From Lumbricus terrestris (Eukaryota > Annelida > Clitellata > Crassiclitellata > Lumbricidae), in the NCBI GenBank assembly GCA_949752735.1, contig OX457040.1, positions 3,311,225-3,375,224 on the forward strand: a DNA stretch of 64,000 nt. The letters are read 5' to 3'. Positions 10,030 through 20,269 of the stretch are shown one piece after another. The notes beneath the pieces were generated by a model that saw only the letters and a program-made list of their open reading frames with translations, was not told the DNA's origin and searched no databases. The translations under genes were made by a program, and so were the position numbers. How positions within the stretch are numbered: the first letter of the stretch is position 1; each line of letters opens with the position of its first letter.

Positions 10030-10625
10030 AATTCAATTAAATTCAATTCATTTATTGTAAGCATCGGCCATAAACAATAGTCATAGCATAACATGCTTCA
10101 CATAATCGGATGGCAACAAGGAAGGGCCTAAGGGATAAATACCCTGCTAACAGGGACACCTATTTACATGTGAAATTTTAACAGATGGTTGACATCATGA
10201 ATATTATTGAACAGTTTACTGTAGGCTAAAAACAGCATGAGATGACAATTAATGTAGTAAACTTAACTAGAAACACACAAAACAAACATCAAATATATAT
10301 AAAATAAAAATAAGTGCCTACAAGGTTAAAATAATATCTTAGCAGTCATTAATCAAGTAGTCGCGATCGAAGCAGTGTTTTAGCCCTTTGTAAACTGGAT
10401 GCTTGCTGAATATGATTAGGAAACGAGTTCCGTACACCTGGTCCAGTGTATTTAATATGGAATCGTCTTGAATTTAATCGAGCGGATATGGCACCATAGT
10501 GAGAGGAGTTCCTAGTAGAGTAGTAGTGTATTTCAGATCCTTGTTGGAAGTACCCTGTAAAGTTAAGGAGTAGAAGATCATGGGTGAACCGATGCATAAA
10601 GACCCATATCTGGAAAGTCATTATT
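10030..10625 (-). pseudogene. Non-LTR retrotransposon, C-terminal RT fragment and 3' UTR
   Basis: The minus strand encodes a C-terminus with SEIHYYSTRNSSHYGAIS, then RRFHIKYTGPGVRNSFPNHI and ASSLQRAKTLLRSRLLD, followed by a stop at about 10349. The H-Y-TR---HY and GP-VWNSLP pattern is typical of CR1/Jockey-group LINEs. A ~320-bp 3' UTR follows and ends in a tail of AATTC-type repeats near 10025-10050. It differs from the other LINE families in the window. A related 3' UTR may lie at 46440-46750. Confidence 0.75.
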
Positions 10626-11165
10626 TGGTGAAGCTTTAATAAATTAAATGACTAAAGTAAAGGACTTGAGTGAATAAAAGGCTTAAGTCCAGCAATAATG
10701 TTTAGCGACGGTCGATATTTCCACACGACAAACAATATCAGACTGACTGATTGTATATTGCTTAGCGACATCATAGAGGGCGAGTGAACGGTCCTCCTCC
10801 CCCTCGCCGTCTGATTCTCTCACCGACAGTGCAGGCCATGTCACTCATTCTAGCTGAGCTTTCTAGGAGTGTCTCACCAACCATCTGTCTGCTTTTTGTA
10901 TATAATTATAGCATTATATATATATATATAATGTGTGTGTTTATATATGGTAGATAATGCTACAGGACAACACAATCATGCTAAATGACAAAGAGAAGCA
11001 ATGGGGCTATCTAAAGATCGCCACATTTAGGCATACACACCTTTCTTTTGCTTAATCAACATTTTTATAAAAAAAAATCCTGACGTTACGCAGTCATGTA
11101 GGTGTAGTTCCTGGCATACCATTATTCAACACTGTTGCAACTCTTACATAAAACGCTTACGTTGG
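10626..11165. other. Unassigned sequence
   Basis: A short (TA)n run lies at 10915-10931. Segments near 10740-10880 resemble parts of the repeat background (TGCTTAGCGACATCATAG; CTCACCGACAGTGCAGG, the latter like the Asp-type SINE body). No gene is seen. Confidence 0.3.
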
Positions 11166-11171
11166 TTGGTT

Positions 11172-11277
11172 GGATCCGATTTGACCAGGGTCTATGACAA
11201 CAGAGGCCGTTACCCTGGACAAAAATTTGCTCGACATATTACAGCACTTATGAGCAAGGTACTGAACCAGTTTTTTA
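11172..11277 (+). repeat. A-element copy, full length
   Basis: It runs from GTTGGTTGGATCCGATTTGACC through CTATGACAACAGAGGCC to GAGCAAGGTACTGAACCAG and TTTTTT. The tail here is made of GGTT units, so the tetranucleotide tail varies between copies. Confidence 0.9.
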
Positions 11278-12165
11278 ACCAGTAGAGATATCGGTTTGCG
11301 TTGTGATGCAAACCTCAACCATTTTAACACATTTTTGTTCATCATGATCACTTCCGGTTTTAAAAAGACAAACTAGTGAACACGTATATGCTTACGCAAG
11401 GTTGTTATAGCGCAGTTCACCGGGTGCAGCCACAAAAAATGGTGGGTGTACACTGTACACTGTACAGCTGATCCTGTGTGACAGTTGTGATTGTTTGAGC
11501 GCTTCAAGGGTCGATCTATTCTCGCACAGATGGAGTCACAGATGACGACGAGATCCATCGAATTGACGGCTCACTCCATGATGTTTGCAAGTGGAGTAAT
11601 AAAGATAATACTTACCTACCTACACAATTCATTGAAACGCTTTGTGTGTAGGAAGATGAGCGGACCCTTGAGTTTGCCATGACTCGTCAAGTACTCTTCT
11701 TCTTAGCCTCGAATATGAATAGATTGCAATTAATTTGATTTGATTAAATTGATTTGATTTCAAGTCTTATAACGATGTTTTACGTCACATTGCGCGTTTG
11801 CAAGTAAAAAATGGGATTGTTGGATCCTCTAAGTTCGTAGAGGTTCCTATTTTGGAGTAGTAGTATTTTGTTCCATACTCAGTCCTTTATTATTTTCTCC
11901 ATACGACTGATCTCTGTTCTCGACTGAACCAAATCTTCGTTGATGATAATTATCTAAGCTTACATCAAATTCTCACACATTAGACTGAGTTAAAACTGTG
12001 CGACAGATGAGTCTGGCTGTTGACGTCCTTTCATGAAAATGTCTTCAAATCGAATTTCCTTAGATCCTTGTCAGACTCATTGAAGTTAAAGTGCCGGACA
12101 ATTAAACTCCCTTATTAGGAAATGATGTATAACTATGATAGAAATGAACTGGACCAAAAAGAAAG
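11278..12165. other. Unassigned sequence
   Basis: Only short frames are present. A near-palindromic GTACACTGTACACTGTACAG lies at 11448-11467. A T/A-rich run with repeated GATTTGATT lies near 11730-11760. No TE or gene is recognised. Confidence 0.3.
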
Positions 12166-12169
12166 GAAA

Positions 12170-12241
12170 GCTCTTAAGTGCTGTAATATGCCGAGCAAAT
12201 TTCTGTCCAGGGTAACGACCTCTGTTGTCATAGACCCTGTC
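12170..12241 (-). repeat. A-element copy, truncated at the tail side
   Basis: The unit runs from CTCTTAAGTGCTGTAATATGC to TCATAGACCCTGTC and then breaks off before the B-box-like GGTCAAATCGG and the tail. The break probably reflects a later deletion or rearrangement. Confidence 0.8.
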
Positions 12242-12389
12242 ACGTCTGCTACTTGCAGATCCTGTACGATGGGGTATGCTGGACAAAAATAATGGGGCAG
12301 GGTCCAAGCCCTAATGAGTAGGATGATCCGCCAGTGATAATTATCTTCCATGCTATATTCCAAAGTTTATGTCATCATCCTGATACTAG

Positions 12390-12690
12390 TTTGTCGCTGG
12401 AACTGAGCCTGAAATAAAAAGCGTGAATTAAACACCTTTATTGAGTGTTATTATAATGCTATAATAAACCCAGACTGCATTTGATTGCTAGGTAGATGGA
12501 ATTGGTATTTGTAATTGACAAAAGGTTGGTGCAAACGTAAGATGTCGTCAGAAGAACTGATTCTGCAGTGCTCGAAACCGCAACTGTATGAAATCTCGTG
12601 ATGCCAGTCTCTAGAGTTTACAAAACAGGGGGGCAACTCTAATTAGTCCTATTTGTTAATGATATAGGTAATATACGTTAAATAGCATTG
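12390..12690 (+). repeat. Long repeat unit U, partial copy with D-motif
   Basis: A D-motif GAATTAAACACCTTTATTG starts at 12426 and is followed by ATAATGCTATAATA and CAGACTGCAT. Then come GATGTCGTCAGAA, TCTGCAGTGCTCGA and the terminal module ATGCCAGTC..CAGGGGGGCAACTCTAATTAG. The order is the same as in 1350-1890 and 56040-56530. Confidence 0.6.
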
Positions 12691-12754
12691 TTAACCAACC
12701 AACCAATAATAATTCAATTCATTCAAACGCTCTATTCTCCGGAGTAAGAAGTGT

Positions 12755-12940
12755 ATCTTCTGATCACTTAGTTGCCATAGATATGAAGCGCCACATATTA
12801 TTTCGTTCTCTTAGCCTCGGCTTACTAAGGAGGGCGTGCAGGTGACCAGTCATCATTCTCACTCACCTCTCACCGACAGTGTAGGGCCGTAGGCAGTGTT
12901 CTCATCATAGTTGTGATGGCTAAATTAAACACCTTTTACA
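12755..12940 (-). repeat. Asp-type SINE without head, next to a D-motif
   Basis: Positions 12765-12920 match the body of the SINE at 1955-2215 (ATATGAAGCGCCA, CTTAGCCTCGGC, CTCTCACCGACAGTGTAGG, TTCTCATCATAG). The tRNA-like head with the B box is missing, and GCTAAATTAAACACC (D-motif) follows directly at 12920. Confidence 0.55.
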
Positions 12941-13517
12941 TCGTTCATCATTACTTTAAAAAAGGCATCAGATGTGGCAGGTATCATAGTCGCATCCCAG
13001 ATTTTGGAGGCATTGTTCAAAGCGCAATTTTACGTTAAAAGAAAATTACTATAAATGACGGACAAAAAACAACGAAATATCACATAATGTACGCTGTCCA
13101 TAAAAAGTCGTTGTCAGAGTAAAATAAGACAGCAACATAAGGACATTGGTTTCTGAATTATGCATGAATCACAAAAGAGAACGTTCTACAAAACAGAGAA
13201 CATTGAAGAAATAAAATCATATGCTTTTAAATTGTCGTCGATGTGTGAACTACTTATCTTTTTCTTCGTGATTCCAATGACAATGGTAATTAAACAATTA
13301 TATAGGGGCGCTCGTATAGTCAGAGGGTTCTCGAGAGACTCTTGACACAAGTCAGTGCTGTCACTTCACAGATTATGACAGTCTTAAGACGTTCCCAATA
13401 CATGGGAGAAGTAGGAGGTTGAGGAGCTAAAGCAGCAGTTAGTAGTGGGGAAACGACAGTTCTACTTGCATTATTTGGATTATTTGGCGTGTATGTGTAC
13501 GAATAAATGGACCAAAG

Positions 13518-13655
13518 TACAAGGTAAAAGGTCAAGGTCACGGCCAAGCTCAAGGTCATCGTTGTTAGGTCACACTATTCAGGGCATATTAATTAGGTCA
13601 TAATAATTAGGTCATGCTAATTAGCTAAATTAATTAGGTCATAACAATTATTATA
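13518..13655. promoter_or_regulatory. Clustered AGGTCA half-sites and TAATTAGGTCAT repeats
   Basis: Positions 13518-13571 hold several AAGGTCA/AGGTCAC hexamers, and 13576-13650 hold three copies of TAATTAGGTCAT, an AGGTCA half-site joined to a homeodomain-like TAATTA. AGGTCA is the nuclear-receptor half-site. AAGGTCA arrays also arise as common minisatellites, so regulatory use is only a possibility. Confidence 0.35.
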
Positions 13656-13664
13656 TACCATTTC

Positions 13665-13878
13665 CACATACCATTTCACTCCTTTGGCCTTTGAAACCCT
13701 GTGCCCGATCAACAACGAAGGCCTGACGTTCCTGTCCGATCTGGGTCAAAAGCTCTGCACCGTTACAGGGGACCCACGGGAAACAACCTTTTTATTCCAA
13801 CGTCTGTCGCTTACAATACAACGGTTTAACGCAGTAGCGTTTAGGGGCACTTTCGCCAGCCAAGAAATCGATGATTAG
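13665..13878 (+). pseudogene. C-terminal tail of an unclassified reverse-transcriptase element
   Basis: The plus strand reads HFTPLAFETLCPINNEG, then FLSDLGQKLCTVTGDPR and ETTFLFQRLSLTIQRFNAV, RGTF, ending at a stop at 13876-13878. A second diverged copy lies at 52630-52845 with FVPVAIETLDPISRTG and, after a frameshift, LQRKSVCMQRFNVMDFRG. From memory, such F-P-A-ET-GP...LG-R...QRLSV--QR-NA tails close RT proteins of invertebrate retroelements, but I cannot name the clade. No catalytic domain is present. An AT-rich UTR-like stretch follows. Confidence 0.45.
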
Positions 13879-15569
13879 GGCCATTCTGGACTGATTTTTA
13901 AACAAGTAGTTAGTAATAAAGTCCCTGAGGGATCCTAAATACCTCGGGGCAAAAAAATTTATTATATTAATTAATAATAATTATAATTTATTAATTATAG
14001 CAATTATTGCACCATAATTAGTAGCACAAGCCCCACTCCGACCGGAAATGACTCATCGGAGGCGCCCCATGGCATCATGAGAGCTGCATTGTCTTCCACT
14101 TCTCGGCACCCTCCCCTCCAATTATTAAAATATCAATTCCTCACTCTTAAACTGAACCCTGCTTAGCCGCGCAAGGCCCACTCCAACCCTAAATGACTCA
14201 TCCTATACTCTATCTCTCTACAGCACTCCAATCCTACAACACTAAGCAAAATATAGCAGCAAATATCCATTTTTCCTTTGCATTTCTTGTGAATATAAGA
14301 GTATTGAACAGTATATCAAGCGAGCAATTAGACACCTTTAACAAAGTCTGTTATAACGCCATAATATGCATCAGTAATGCAATTCGCCGTCTCGCTCATT
14401 GCCTTTTAACGACATCTTCTTTTAGTTGTTTTTGCACTGCACGAAGCAGAAGGGTGTTGCGCAAAAAGTAATTGAACGATGAAAGAAACCTATATTATGT
14501 AAAAGACAGGAAGGGGAAGGAGACAACGAATAACCACAAGTGCACGTTATCCGAAATAATCGTTATCAGAATAAAATAAGGCAGCAACATAAAAAATTGT
14601 TTTCTGAATTATGCACAAAATGACCGAGGGAACAATCTCCATGAACAGAGAATATTTAAAACAACTATTATAGCATACTTTCAAATTTTTTCTCAACGTC
14701 AATTTTATTACCTCGATACTCAAAATAACTGGTTTAAACCATGTTGGATTGTTCGTGTAGTGTATAAATAAATGTATGGGTTTATCCGCGCGACGTGCGA
14801 TGCGACATGGATAATGTGTTTCGACTCATCATTCATTAGGCCTACATGTCCCAGCCGGTTCGCGACTCCGTCGTGGTAAGAACAAGCTGCAATGGGTTGA
14901 TCAACCCAGCGTCACCATGATCTGATGTCCGTCTTCAATCCTTGACTTAAGAGCAAGGTAGTCTGATAGGTTAATGCGCCAACAACTCGCATACGCCCCT
15001 TCTGCCCTCAGTCGCTCGTTACGAACGTTGCCCGTGGGGTTTCACGCGGAGGAGTGCAGCTGGACTTTAGAGACAGAACCTGCAGCAGGGCAGGACGGCA
15101 ACTCGACATTTATGTGAAATTCTCCCGACCAAAGGAGAACCACACCGAGACCATATCTCATTTCACACCATATTAAGACTTCAGTAAAAACTATAAAAGC
15201 TGAACTTTTCAAAAATGAAATATTATACTGTTACTTAGATGTCAGTTGTCCTAGCTAATTGCATTACCAAGAGGTTTTAAAGCAGAAACGAGGCGTCATT
15301 TATTCATCTTCTAATCGTAAATGCAATGGCAGCCTCATTAAACATTTACCCAACGCCACTCATAGACTCAGAATTGCTCTCGACCCAGGTTAGTTCTGTT
15401 ACTGAAGAAATAAGACAGTCCTCGTGCGTTCCCAAAAAAAAGAAAAGATATCGAAAGCTGAGGAAGGGAAGGCGCAGTTCATACGCGAAATTAATCCATC
15501 CAGAGAAGATCCTACCATTGACATTTTACTAGAATAGGTTAAAAAAGGACGAAATTATATAACTTCACT
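13879..15569. other. Mostly unassigned sequence with a D-motif at 14328
   Basis: A D-motif AATTAGACACCTTTAACAA starts at 14328 and is followed by TATAACGCCATAATATGC. A partial direct repeat occurs at 14030-14060 and 14172-14203 (CCCACTCC..C..AAATGACTCATC). A 68-codon frame at 15326-15532 has a very basic centre (KKKKRYRKLRKGRR) but no recognised domain. Confidence 0.35.
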
Positions 15570-15760
15570 GACTGTCACAAGATGTCGCTAAGCAATAGAA
15601 AAATGCAGCAAGGATTATTCGCAGTGTGAAAATGAACATCAGCCTTGACGTCTTCGGCTCTGTCAACGGAGAGTGAAACAATGCAAGCGAAACGCTAACT
15701 TAAAAGTGTAGTTGAACACCTTTAATAAAATTCACTACAATGCTATTACTGTTAGGGTGC
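15570..15760 (+). repeat. LR1 module: GATGTCGCTAA to D-motif
   Basis: CACAAGATGTCGCTAAGCAAT is followed by GGATTATTCGCAGTGTG, GACGTCTTCGGCTCTGTC and then the D-motif AGTTGAACACCTTTAATAAA with AATGCTATTA. The same order occurs at 19130-19720, 33400-33740, 45340-45590, 53320-53655 and 56950-57560. Confidence 0.6.
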
Positions 15761-16250
15761 AGTTAATACTGTTAAGCTGCAGTTATGTCAAAATCTTGTT
15801 TGCTTTTTTGCAATGTGAAATGTATGTGAATTATAATTTTTAGCTGGTTTGCTTCATTTTAGTATTGAGCAAAGATAAACTTAATGTTTAATAAGATTTA
15901 TAATTTCCTTGGATTTGTCTCTATCATGTTTATTAGTTTTTTTGCGTGTGTGTGGTTTGTTTTTTCTTAATAATTCTGTAATAGATGAAACAGGCAATGA
16001 AAAATTTTGCTCTTGCTATTAATGTTCATGTCTTTAACTGGTGGATGAATACTTTGATTTTTATTTTAATGTTGAATATCTAATCTGCCAATAATTTAAT
16101 TGTTGGTCAATGAATGATCAAAATTGCTTGTAAACATGCGATAAATAAAAATTATTTGATAATAATCTAACTAAGTAGCCTAGATGTTGTATTAACAGTT
16201 TGAAACGCGTCTCTTCCGCAGAATTCCCGCGCTGAGCGGTATTATAACTG
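15761..16250. other. Unassigned AT-rich sequence
   Basis: I see no gene or bounded element in this stretch, which leads into the mariner-type transposon. Confidence 0.3.
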
Positions 16251-17210
16251 CACCGTGTCTCAATAAAAAAGGTGCAGAATTGTTTTTGTCAGAACTTCGT
16301 CAAATTTCCACCAATCTTAATCACTTTTGGCAGGTATATGGAAAAATGGCTGAAATTTCATGCTATATATAAATTTTCCACCTCACCTGATTCATATCAC
16401 CGCACTACCTTGTTAAACACAGATGTACCAATTTTTCATATAACGGCGTCTCGAAGCTTGGCTGCATTGAAATCCATTGCATCGAACCGGATGTCAAAGT
16501 GAATGGGGCATATGCCTACTATCGCTACAACCTTCTTGCCCAGAAGATACTGTCAGACATACGCCGGATATCCCAGGGCGAGTTTATTGCCTTTCAACAG
16601 GATGGCGCCCCGACGCATCAAGCACGCGACACTGTCTCTTTCCTGGAGCGAGAGACGCCCGACTTCATCCCTCCAACACTGTGGCCGCCGAATTCACCAG
16701 ATCTTAACCCAGTCGACTATACCATTTGGAGTGTGCTGCTGGAGAAGGTTTACCGGTCCAGAATAGCCAGTGTCGACGAACTCAAAACGCTCCTGCTTGA
16801 CGAGTGGGCGCGCTTTGACCAGTCGATTGTTGATGGTGCTATGGACTAGTGGCGCCGCCGTCTTAGCGCTTGTGTCCGCGCATGCGGTGCACATTTCGAG
16901 CACCAACTCTAACACTTTTAAGCAGACCTGTCATAACAATTAAGAAACTCTGCTATTTACTTCATTGCGTGCTAATTCAGACGTCAGATAGTTTGTTGGA
17001 AGTATTAAAATCTAAGCGTTATATGAAAAATTGGTACATCTGTGTTTAACAAGGTAATGCGGTGATATGAATCAGGTGAAGTGGAAAATTTATATATAGC
17101 ATGAAATTTCAGCCATTTATCCATCTACCTGCCAAAAGTGATTAAGATTGGTGGAAATTTGACGAAGTTATGACAAAAACAATTCTGCACCTTTTTTTTG
17201 AGACACGGTG
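16251..17210. mobile_element. mariner-superfamily element (maT-like, DD37D) with long terminal inverted repeats
   Basis: The left end (16251-16446) and the inverted right end (17015-17210) match almost base for base over about 195 bp. Both begin CACCGTGTCTCAA and carry GGTGCAGAATTGTTTTTGTC, and both end in TTTTTCATATAACG. The right end abuts TA as expected for mariner insertion; the left flank is TG, possibly a mutated TA. The centre holds only the second half of a transposase, so the element is internally deleted and non-autonomous. Confidence 0.88.
16448..16912 (+). pseudogene. mariner/maT transposase, C-terminal part, with one in-frame stop
   Basis: The product would cut and rejoin transposon ends in the nucleus. 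What remains starts inside the catalytic domain, right at the inverted repeat, and reads SKLGCIEIHCIEPDVKVNG. It continues through FIAFQQDGAPTHQARD (second catalytic Asp) to LWPPNSPDLNPVDYTIW. The spacing from that Asp to the Asp of PVDY is 37 residues, i.e. DD37D as in the maT group, not DD34D or DD34E. A TAG at 16847-16849 replaces an expected Gln; the frame then continues WRRRLSACVRACGAHFEHQL to a stop at 16910-16912. The N-terminal DNA-binding region and first catalytic Asp are absent. Naming is from motif recognition. Confidence 0.88.
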
Positions 17211-17216
17211 TACAAT

Positions 17217-17325
17217 TGATGGATCCGATTTGACCAGGGTCTATGGCAACAGAGGCCGTTACCCTGGACAGAAATTTGCTCGGCATATTACAGCATTTAA
17301 GAGCAAGGTACTAGACCAGTTTTTT
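17217..17325 (+). repeat. A-element copy, full length
   Basis: The unit begins ATGGATCCGATTTGACCAGG and ends GAGCAAGGTACTAGACCAG followed by eight T. It inserted seven bases beyond the right end of the mariner element. No clear target duplication is visible by eye. Confidence 0.88.
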
Positions 17326-18088
17326 TTTATCGTGGGCCCCTTTTACATGAAATCAGTGTGCAGTCATGGCCTATAATTGTAAGGCAATAATCCTCCATAA
17401 AGAAGGTGTTTGATTCTCGTTTTAAACTACACGTAAAAATTCCAACTTTCAGCGACATCTTGCGGCCAATGTGAAATTGACGTCATAATACATTAACAGA
17501 CCGTGCAATAAATCATGTGAAAATCGCGGCAAAAGAAGCAGATGAAGATAAGGATGACGAGATGACGATGATGAAGATGACGAATGACAAAGATGAAGAA
17601 ATCGTACCTTGGAAGGTTTCCGACAAATTATTCAGACGCAACTTCATAAAATTATTCGTTCATCAGTTGGAAAATCACGTTAACTTTGTTATCGCTTATG
17701 CTTTAAATTATTCCGCTGAGTCTATGGTTTATATATTGAACAGGTCACTTACTGAGGGTCATCTTTCTTCTTTCTGCCTCACCAATTAAACATCCCATTG
17801 TTTTCTCCATCCAGTAAAACAGAATTTGAACGAAAATACCTATTAGGTTATCCCATTCATTCCTCTTGAAGACCTTTGAGATATTAATTCTAATTCAGGT
17901 TCGTCGTTATTTTGAGTAGGAAGGACATTTTTTGAGTGAGCAGAACATAATTATTATCCCAGCAGCGCAAATCTGAAGAACTTTTCAGAATTATATTTAT
18001 GTCAACCTCTAAGTTCTTTGTTGCCTCGACATGTCTTATAAATGCCTCGATCCAACTTAAAAAGTAAATTCTTTAAAAAAATGATTTA

Positions 18089-18119
<31 letters not shown>

Positions 18120-18308
18120 GCGCGCACACACACACACACACGTTCGATTTTATTATAGAGCCAAACACATGGATGGCACACCGCGCACAAACACAAAATG
18201 CTATAAACGACAGCAAAAAAGAAAGTTGAAAAGTTAATTTGAAATGGAAATCTTAGGATAAAAGATAAATTCGTTTATATACGACCTTTTATCTTTTAGT
18301 GGAAGTCC
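17326..18308. other. Unassigned sequence with a (CA)n(CG)n(CA)n microsatellite
   Basis: An inverted D-motif-like GAAGGTGTTTGATTC is at 17401, with an inverted module TTTCAGCGACATCTTGCGGCC at 17448-17468. The frame at 17517-17789 starts with an Asp/Lys/Met-rich low-complexity segment and is not recognised. Positions 18088-18142 are alternating CA, then CG, then CA dinucleotides, a purine-pyrimidine alternation able to adopt Z-form DNA. Confidence 0.45.
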
Positions 18309-18318
18309 TGTTTCATGA

Positions 18319-18431
18319 TGGTTGGATCCGATTTGACCAGGGTCTATGCCAACAGAGGCCGTTACCATGGACAGAAATTTGCTCGGCCTATTACAGCACT
18401 TCAGAGCAAGGTACTGAAAAAAATCTATGTG
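18319..18431 (+). repeat. A-element copy with 10-bp target duplication
   Basis: The element runs from TGGTTGGATCCGATTTGACC to AAGGTACTGAAAAAAATC. TGTTTCATGA occurs immediately before it (18309-18318) and immediately after it (18432-18441). This direct repeat is what retroposition leaves. Confidence 0.9.
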
Positions 18432-18441
18432 TGTTTCATGA

Positions 18442-19130
18442 ACACAACGTCAAAGGCTATAAGCTCAATAGACCGTAAAATGTTGATAAACGTTGGAGAG
18501 AATTATAGACGATAAATATGTGAATTATACACCTTCTTTAAGAATTTACAGCGACAAATAAATAAGTAAGCATCCGAGAAATGATTGTCTGATGATCGCT
18601 TTTTACCAAACTGTAGCTAACTGCATTTAACAGTACAGTAACTGTATCCCGGCGGACATTCTGCATACACGGAAATTACCATTTGCAATTATGAAAATTG
18701 TGTGTGGGGGAGTTGGCAACCCAAATAGCCGCAAGATGACGCTAAGCACTGACAACGATTAAATAGATTGATACATATTACGCATTTTCTTCTTTAGTTG
18801 TGAAGTTATACATGGACGATGCCAACGTTAAACAATCGTAACTGGTTAACCCTTAGGGTACTAAGGAGGTGGTATACCGACCACCTATAGGTTTTCTGCA
18901 TCAAAATGTTTGTTTCATATTGAAGAAAATTCTGACATTTGAAGTTGCTCTGGGGTCAATATGCACCCATTGGGGGGGGGGGGATCTTGATGGCACCCAA
19001 GACCTAAAAAGTTAAAATTGAAGAAAGTCAACAGTCATCAATGCTTGATTGGTCAGTTTAATAAGCACATCTTTGACATGATGTCATTCCTGATGGACGG
19101 CCCTACAAACGCTATGATAAGTAAGGTCAA
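18442..19130. other. Repeat background with a possible piggyBac-type end
   Basis: A D-motif GAATTATACACCTTCTTTAAG starts at 18522. Position 18725 has CCGCAAGATGACGCTAAGCA. At 18847 TTAACCCTTAGGGTAC is followed by the hairpin GGTGGTATACCGACCACC, which looks like one end of a piggyBac-type element, but I found no matching other end. A run of ten G lies near 18974. Confidence 0.35.
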
Positions 19131-19720
19131 CTGCACTCACAACTGTAAGGATATGTCACTAAGCAATAGAGTACTATCACATAATTATATAGTATATACT
19201 ATAGTATATACTATATACTATATGTGGTACTATCTTCTTCTTTTGGTTCTCTGCCCTCAGGCAGGTTCGTATGTCCAACGACGCCATTATGGCGTCATTT
19301 TTCATATAACTTGGGAAAATAGAGAGGTGGTTCCCGTTGCCTTCCTCCCGGTGTTTTTTAAAGAGACACCATCTCTCAGCGTCGATGTACTCCATCGTCC
19401 GTCCTTCGGTTTCTTCGCCCATGGGCACTCGCTTATACCGGCGAGGATTCGGTCGTCCACCACGCACTCTGTTTAAACAGGAGGACCACGTGAAGGTTGC
19501 GTGGGTGGGCATTTGAGTAGCAGAGGCTTTTAGAGACGCTTGCATACTCCATTCCCCTCCCATGTGGTACTATATTAAGGATTATTCGCTGTGTGGAAAT
19601 GTTTACTCAACATTGACGTCATCGGCTCTGTTGACGCTGAGATGTCGTGAAACAGTCAAAACCGAACATTGAATTAGACACCTTTAATAGAGTTTATTAT
19701 TACGCCATAATAAGTTTATA
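19131..19720 (+). repeat. LR1 module with D-motif, interrupted by a SINE
   Basis: GGATATGTCACTAAGCAATAG (19150) should continue directly into GGATTATTCGCTGTGTGG (19579) as in other LR1 copies. Instead a palindromic TATAGTATATACTATA stretch and a 328-bp insertion lie between. The module ends with GAATTAGACACCTTTAATAG (19671) and ACGCCATAATAAG. Confidence 0.65.
19234..19561 (-). mobile_element. SINE-like insertion with 12-bp target duplication
   Basis: ATGTGGTACTAT occurs at 19222-19233 and again at 19562-19573. On the minus strand the insert ends with GAACCTGCCTGAGGGCAG, GAACCAAAAG and an AAGAAG tail next to the duplication, as expected for a retroposon. Its 3' domain (GGAAGGCAACGGGAA to the tail) is shared with the SINE at 41628-41895, while the 5' part differs and shows no clear A or B box. 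A 128-codon minus-strand frame crosses the insert but is not a recognised protein. Confidence 0.75.
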
Positions 19721-19799
19721 GGCAATATGTACTTCACCTTTTACCCTACCGATTGCTGGATATGTAGATATTATCTGATGCATAGTACGATGCGGCGGC

Positions 19800-19915
19800 G
19801 ACGGCATTTGCGGTTTAACGTCACTGTGTGATGAAAAAGACCATTAGCGACGCCCTCCTCCTTTATCCAGGCTTGGGACTGGCACTGGCAGAGTTCAACC
19901 AGTGGCGGAGTTCAT
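19800..19915 (-). repeat. RTE-tail-like repeat
   Basis: On the minus strand it reads CTCCGCCACTGGTTGAAC, CTGCCAGTGCCAGTCCCAAG, CCTGGATAAAGGAGGAGGGC and TCACACAGTGACGTTAAAC. The CAGTCCCAAGCCTGGATAAAGGAGG core is familiar from the 3' regions of RTE-type LINEs. Copies are at 32575-32682, 50930-51030, 53700-53820 and others. Confidence 0.65.
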
Positions 19916-20069
19916 AGTACGATGCAGAAGGCACAGTTTACAAAAGTTATTGCACTAAGGAGGAGAAATTGCATCTGAGCGGAAGTAAGAAAAATAACCT
20001 ATAATCGCATTAAGAAAGGGTGTGACATTATTATTGGTCATCATCTCTGGGTTCATCATTGTTAAACAA

Positions 20070-20269
20070 NNNNNNNNNNNNNNNNNNNNNNNNNNNNNNN
20101 NNNNNNNNNNNNNNNNNNNNNNNNNNNNNNNNNNNNNNNNNNNNNNNNNNNNNNNNNNNNNNNNNNNNNNNNNNNNNNNNNNNNNNNNNNNNNNNNNNNN
20201 NNNNNNNNNNNNNNNNNNNNNNNNNNNNNNNNNNNNNNNNNNNNNNNNNNNNNNNNNNNNNNNNNNNNN
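20070..20269. other. Assembly gap (200 N)
   Basis: Two hundred consecutive undetermined bases. The true length is unknown, since 200 is a conventional filler size. Reading frames drawn across it are meaningless. Confidence 0.99.

Noticed and set aside
14925..15120. SINE or small RNA gene in a GC-richer segment
   Set aside because: No clear A/B boxes, no second copy in the window and no bounded ends.
17170..17376. A conserved peptide [20 protein letters not shown] repeated in many places, suggesting a gene family
   Set aside because: The same peptide appears wherever the A-element lies; it reflects the DNA repeat, frames start and stop in flanks, and diverged copies show no sign of codon-level constraint.
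18847..19010. Complete piggyBac-type element
   Set aside because: Only one TTAACCCTTAGG-like end with a hairpin is visible; no second end or TTAA flank could be located.
19018..19563. 152-codon plus-strand and 128-codon minus-strand frames
   Set aside because: They overlap each other across a SINE insertion with a 12-bp duplication; neither shows protein features.
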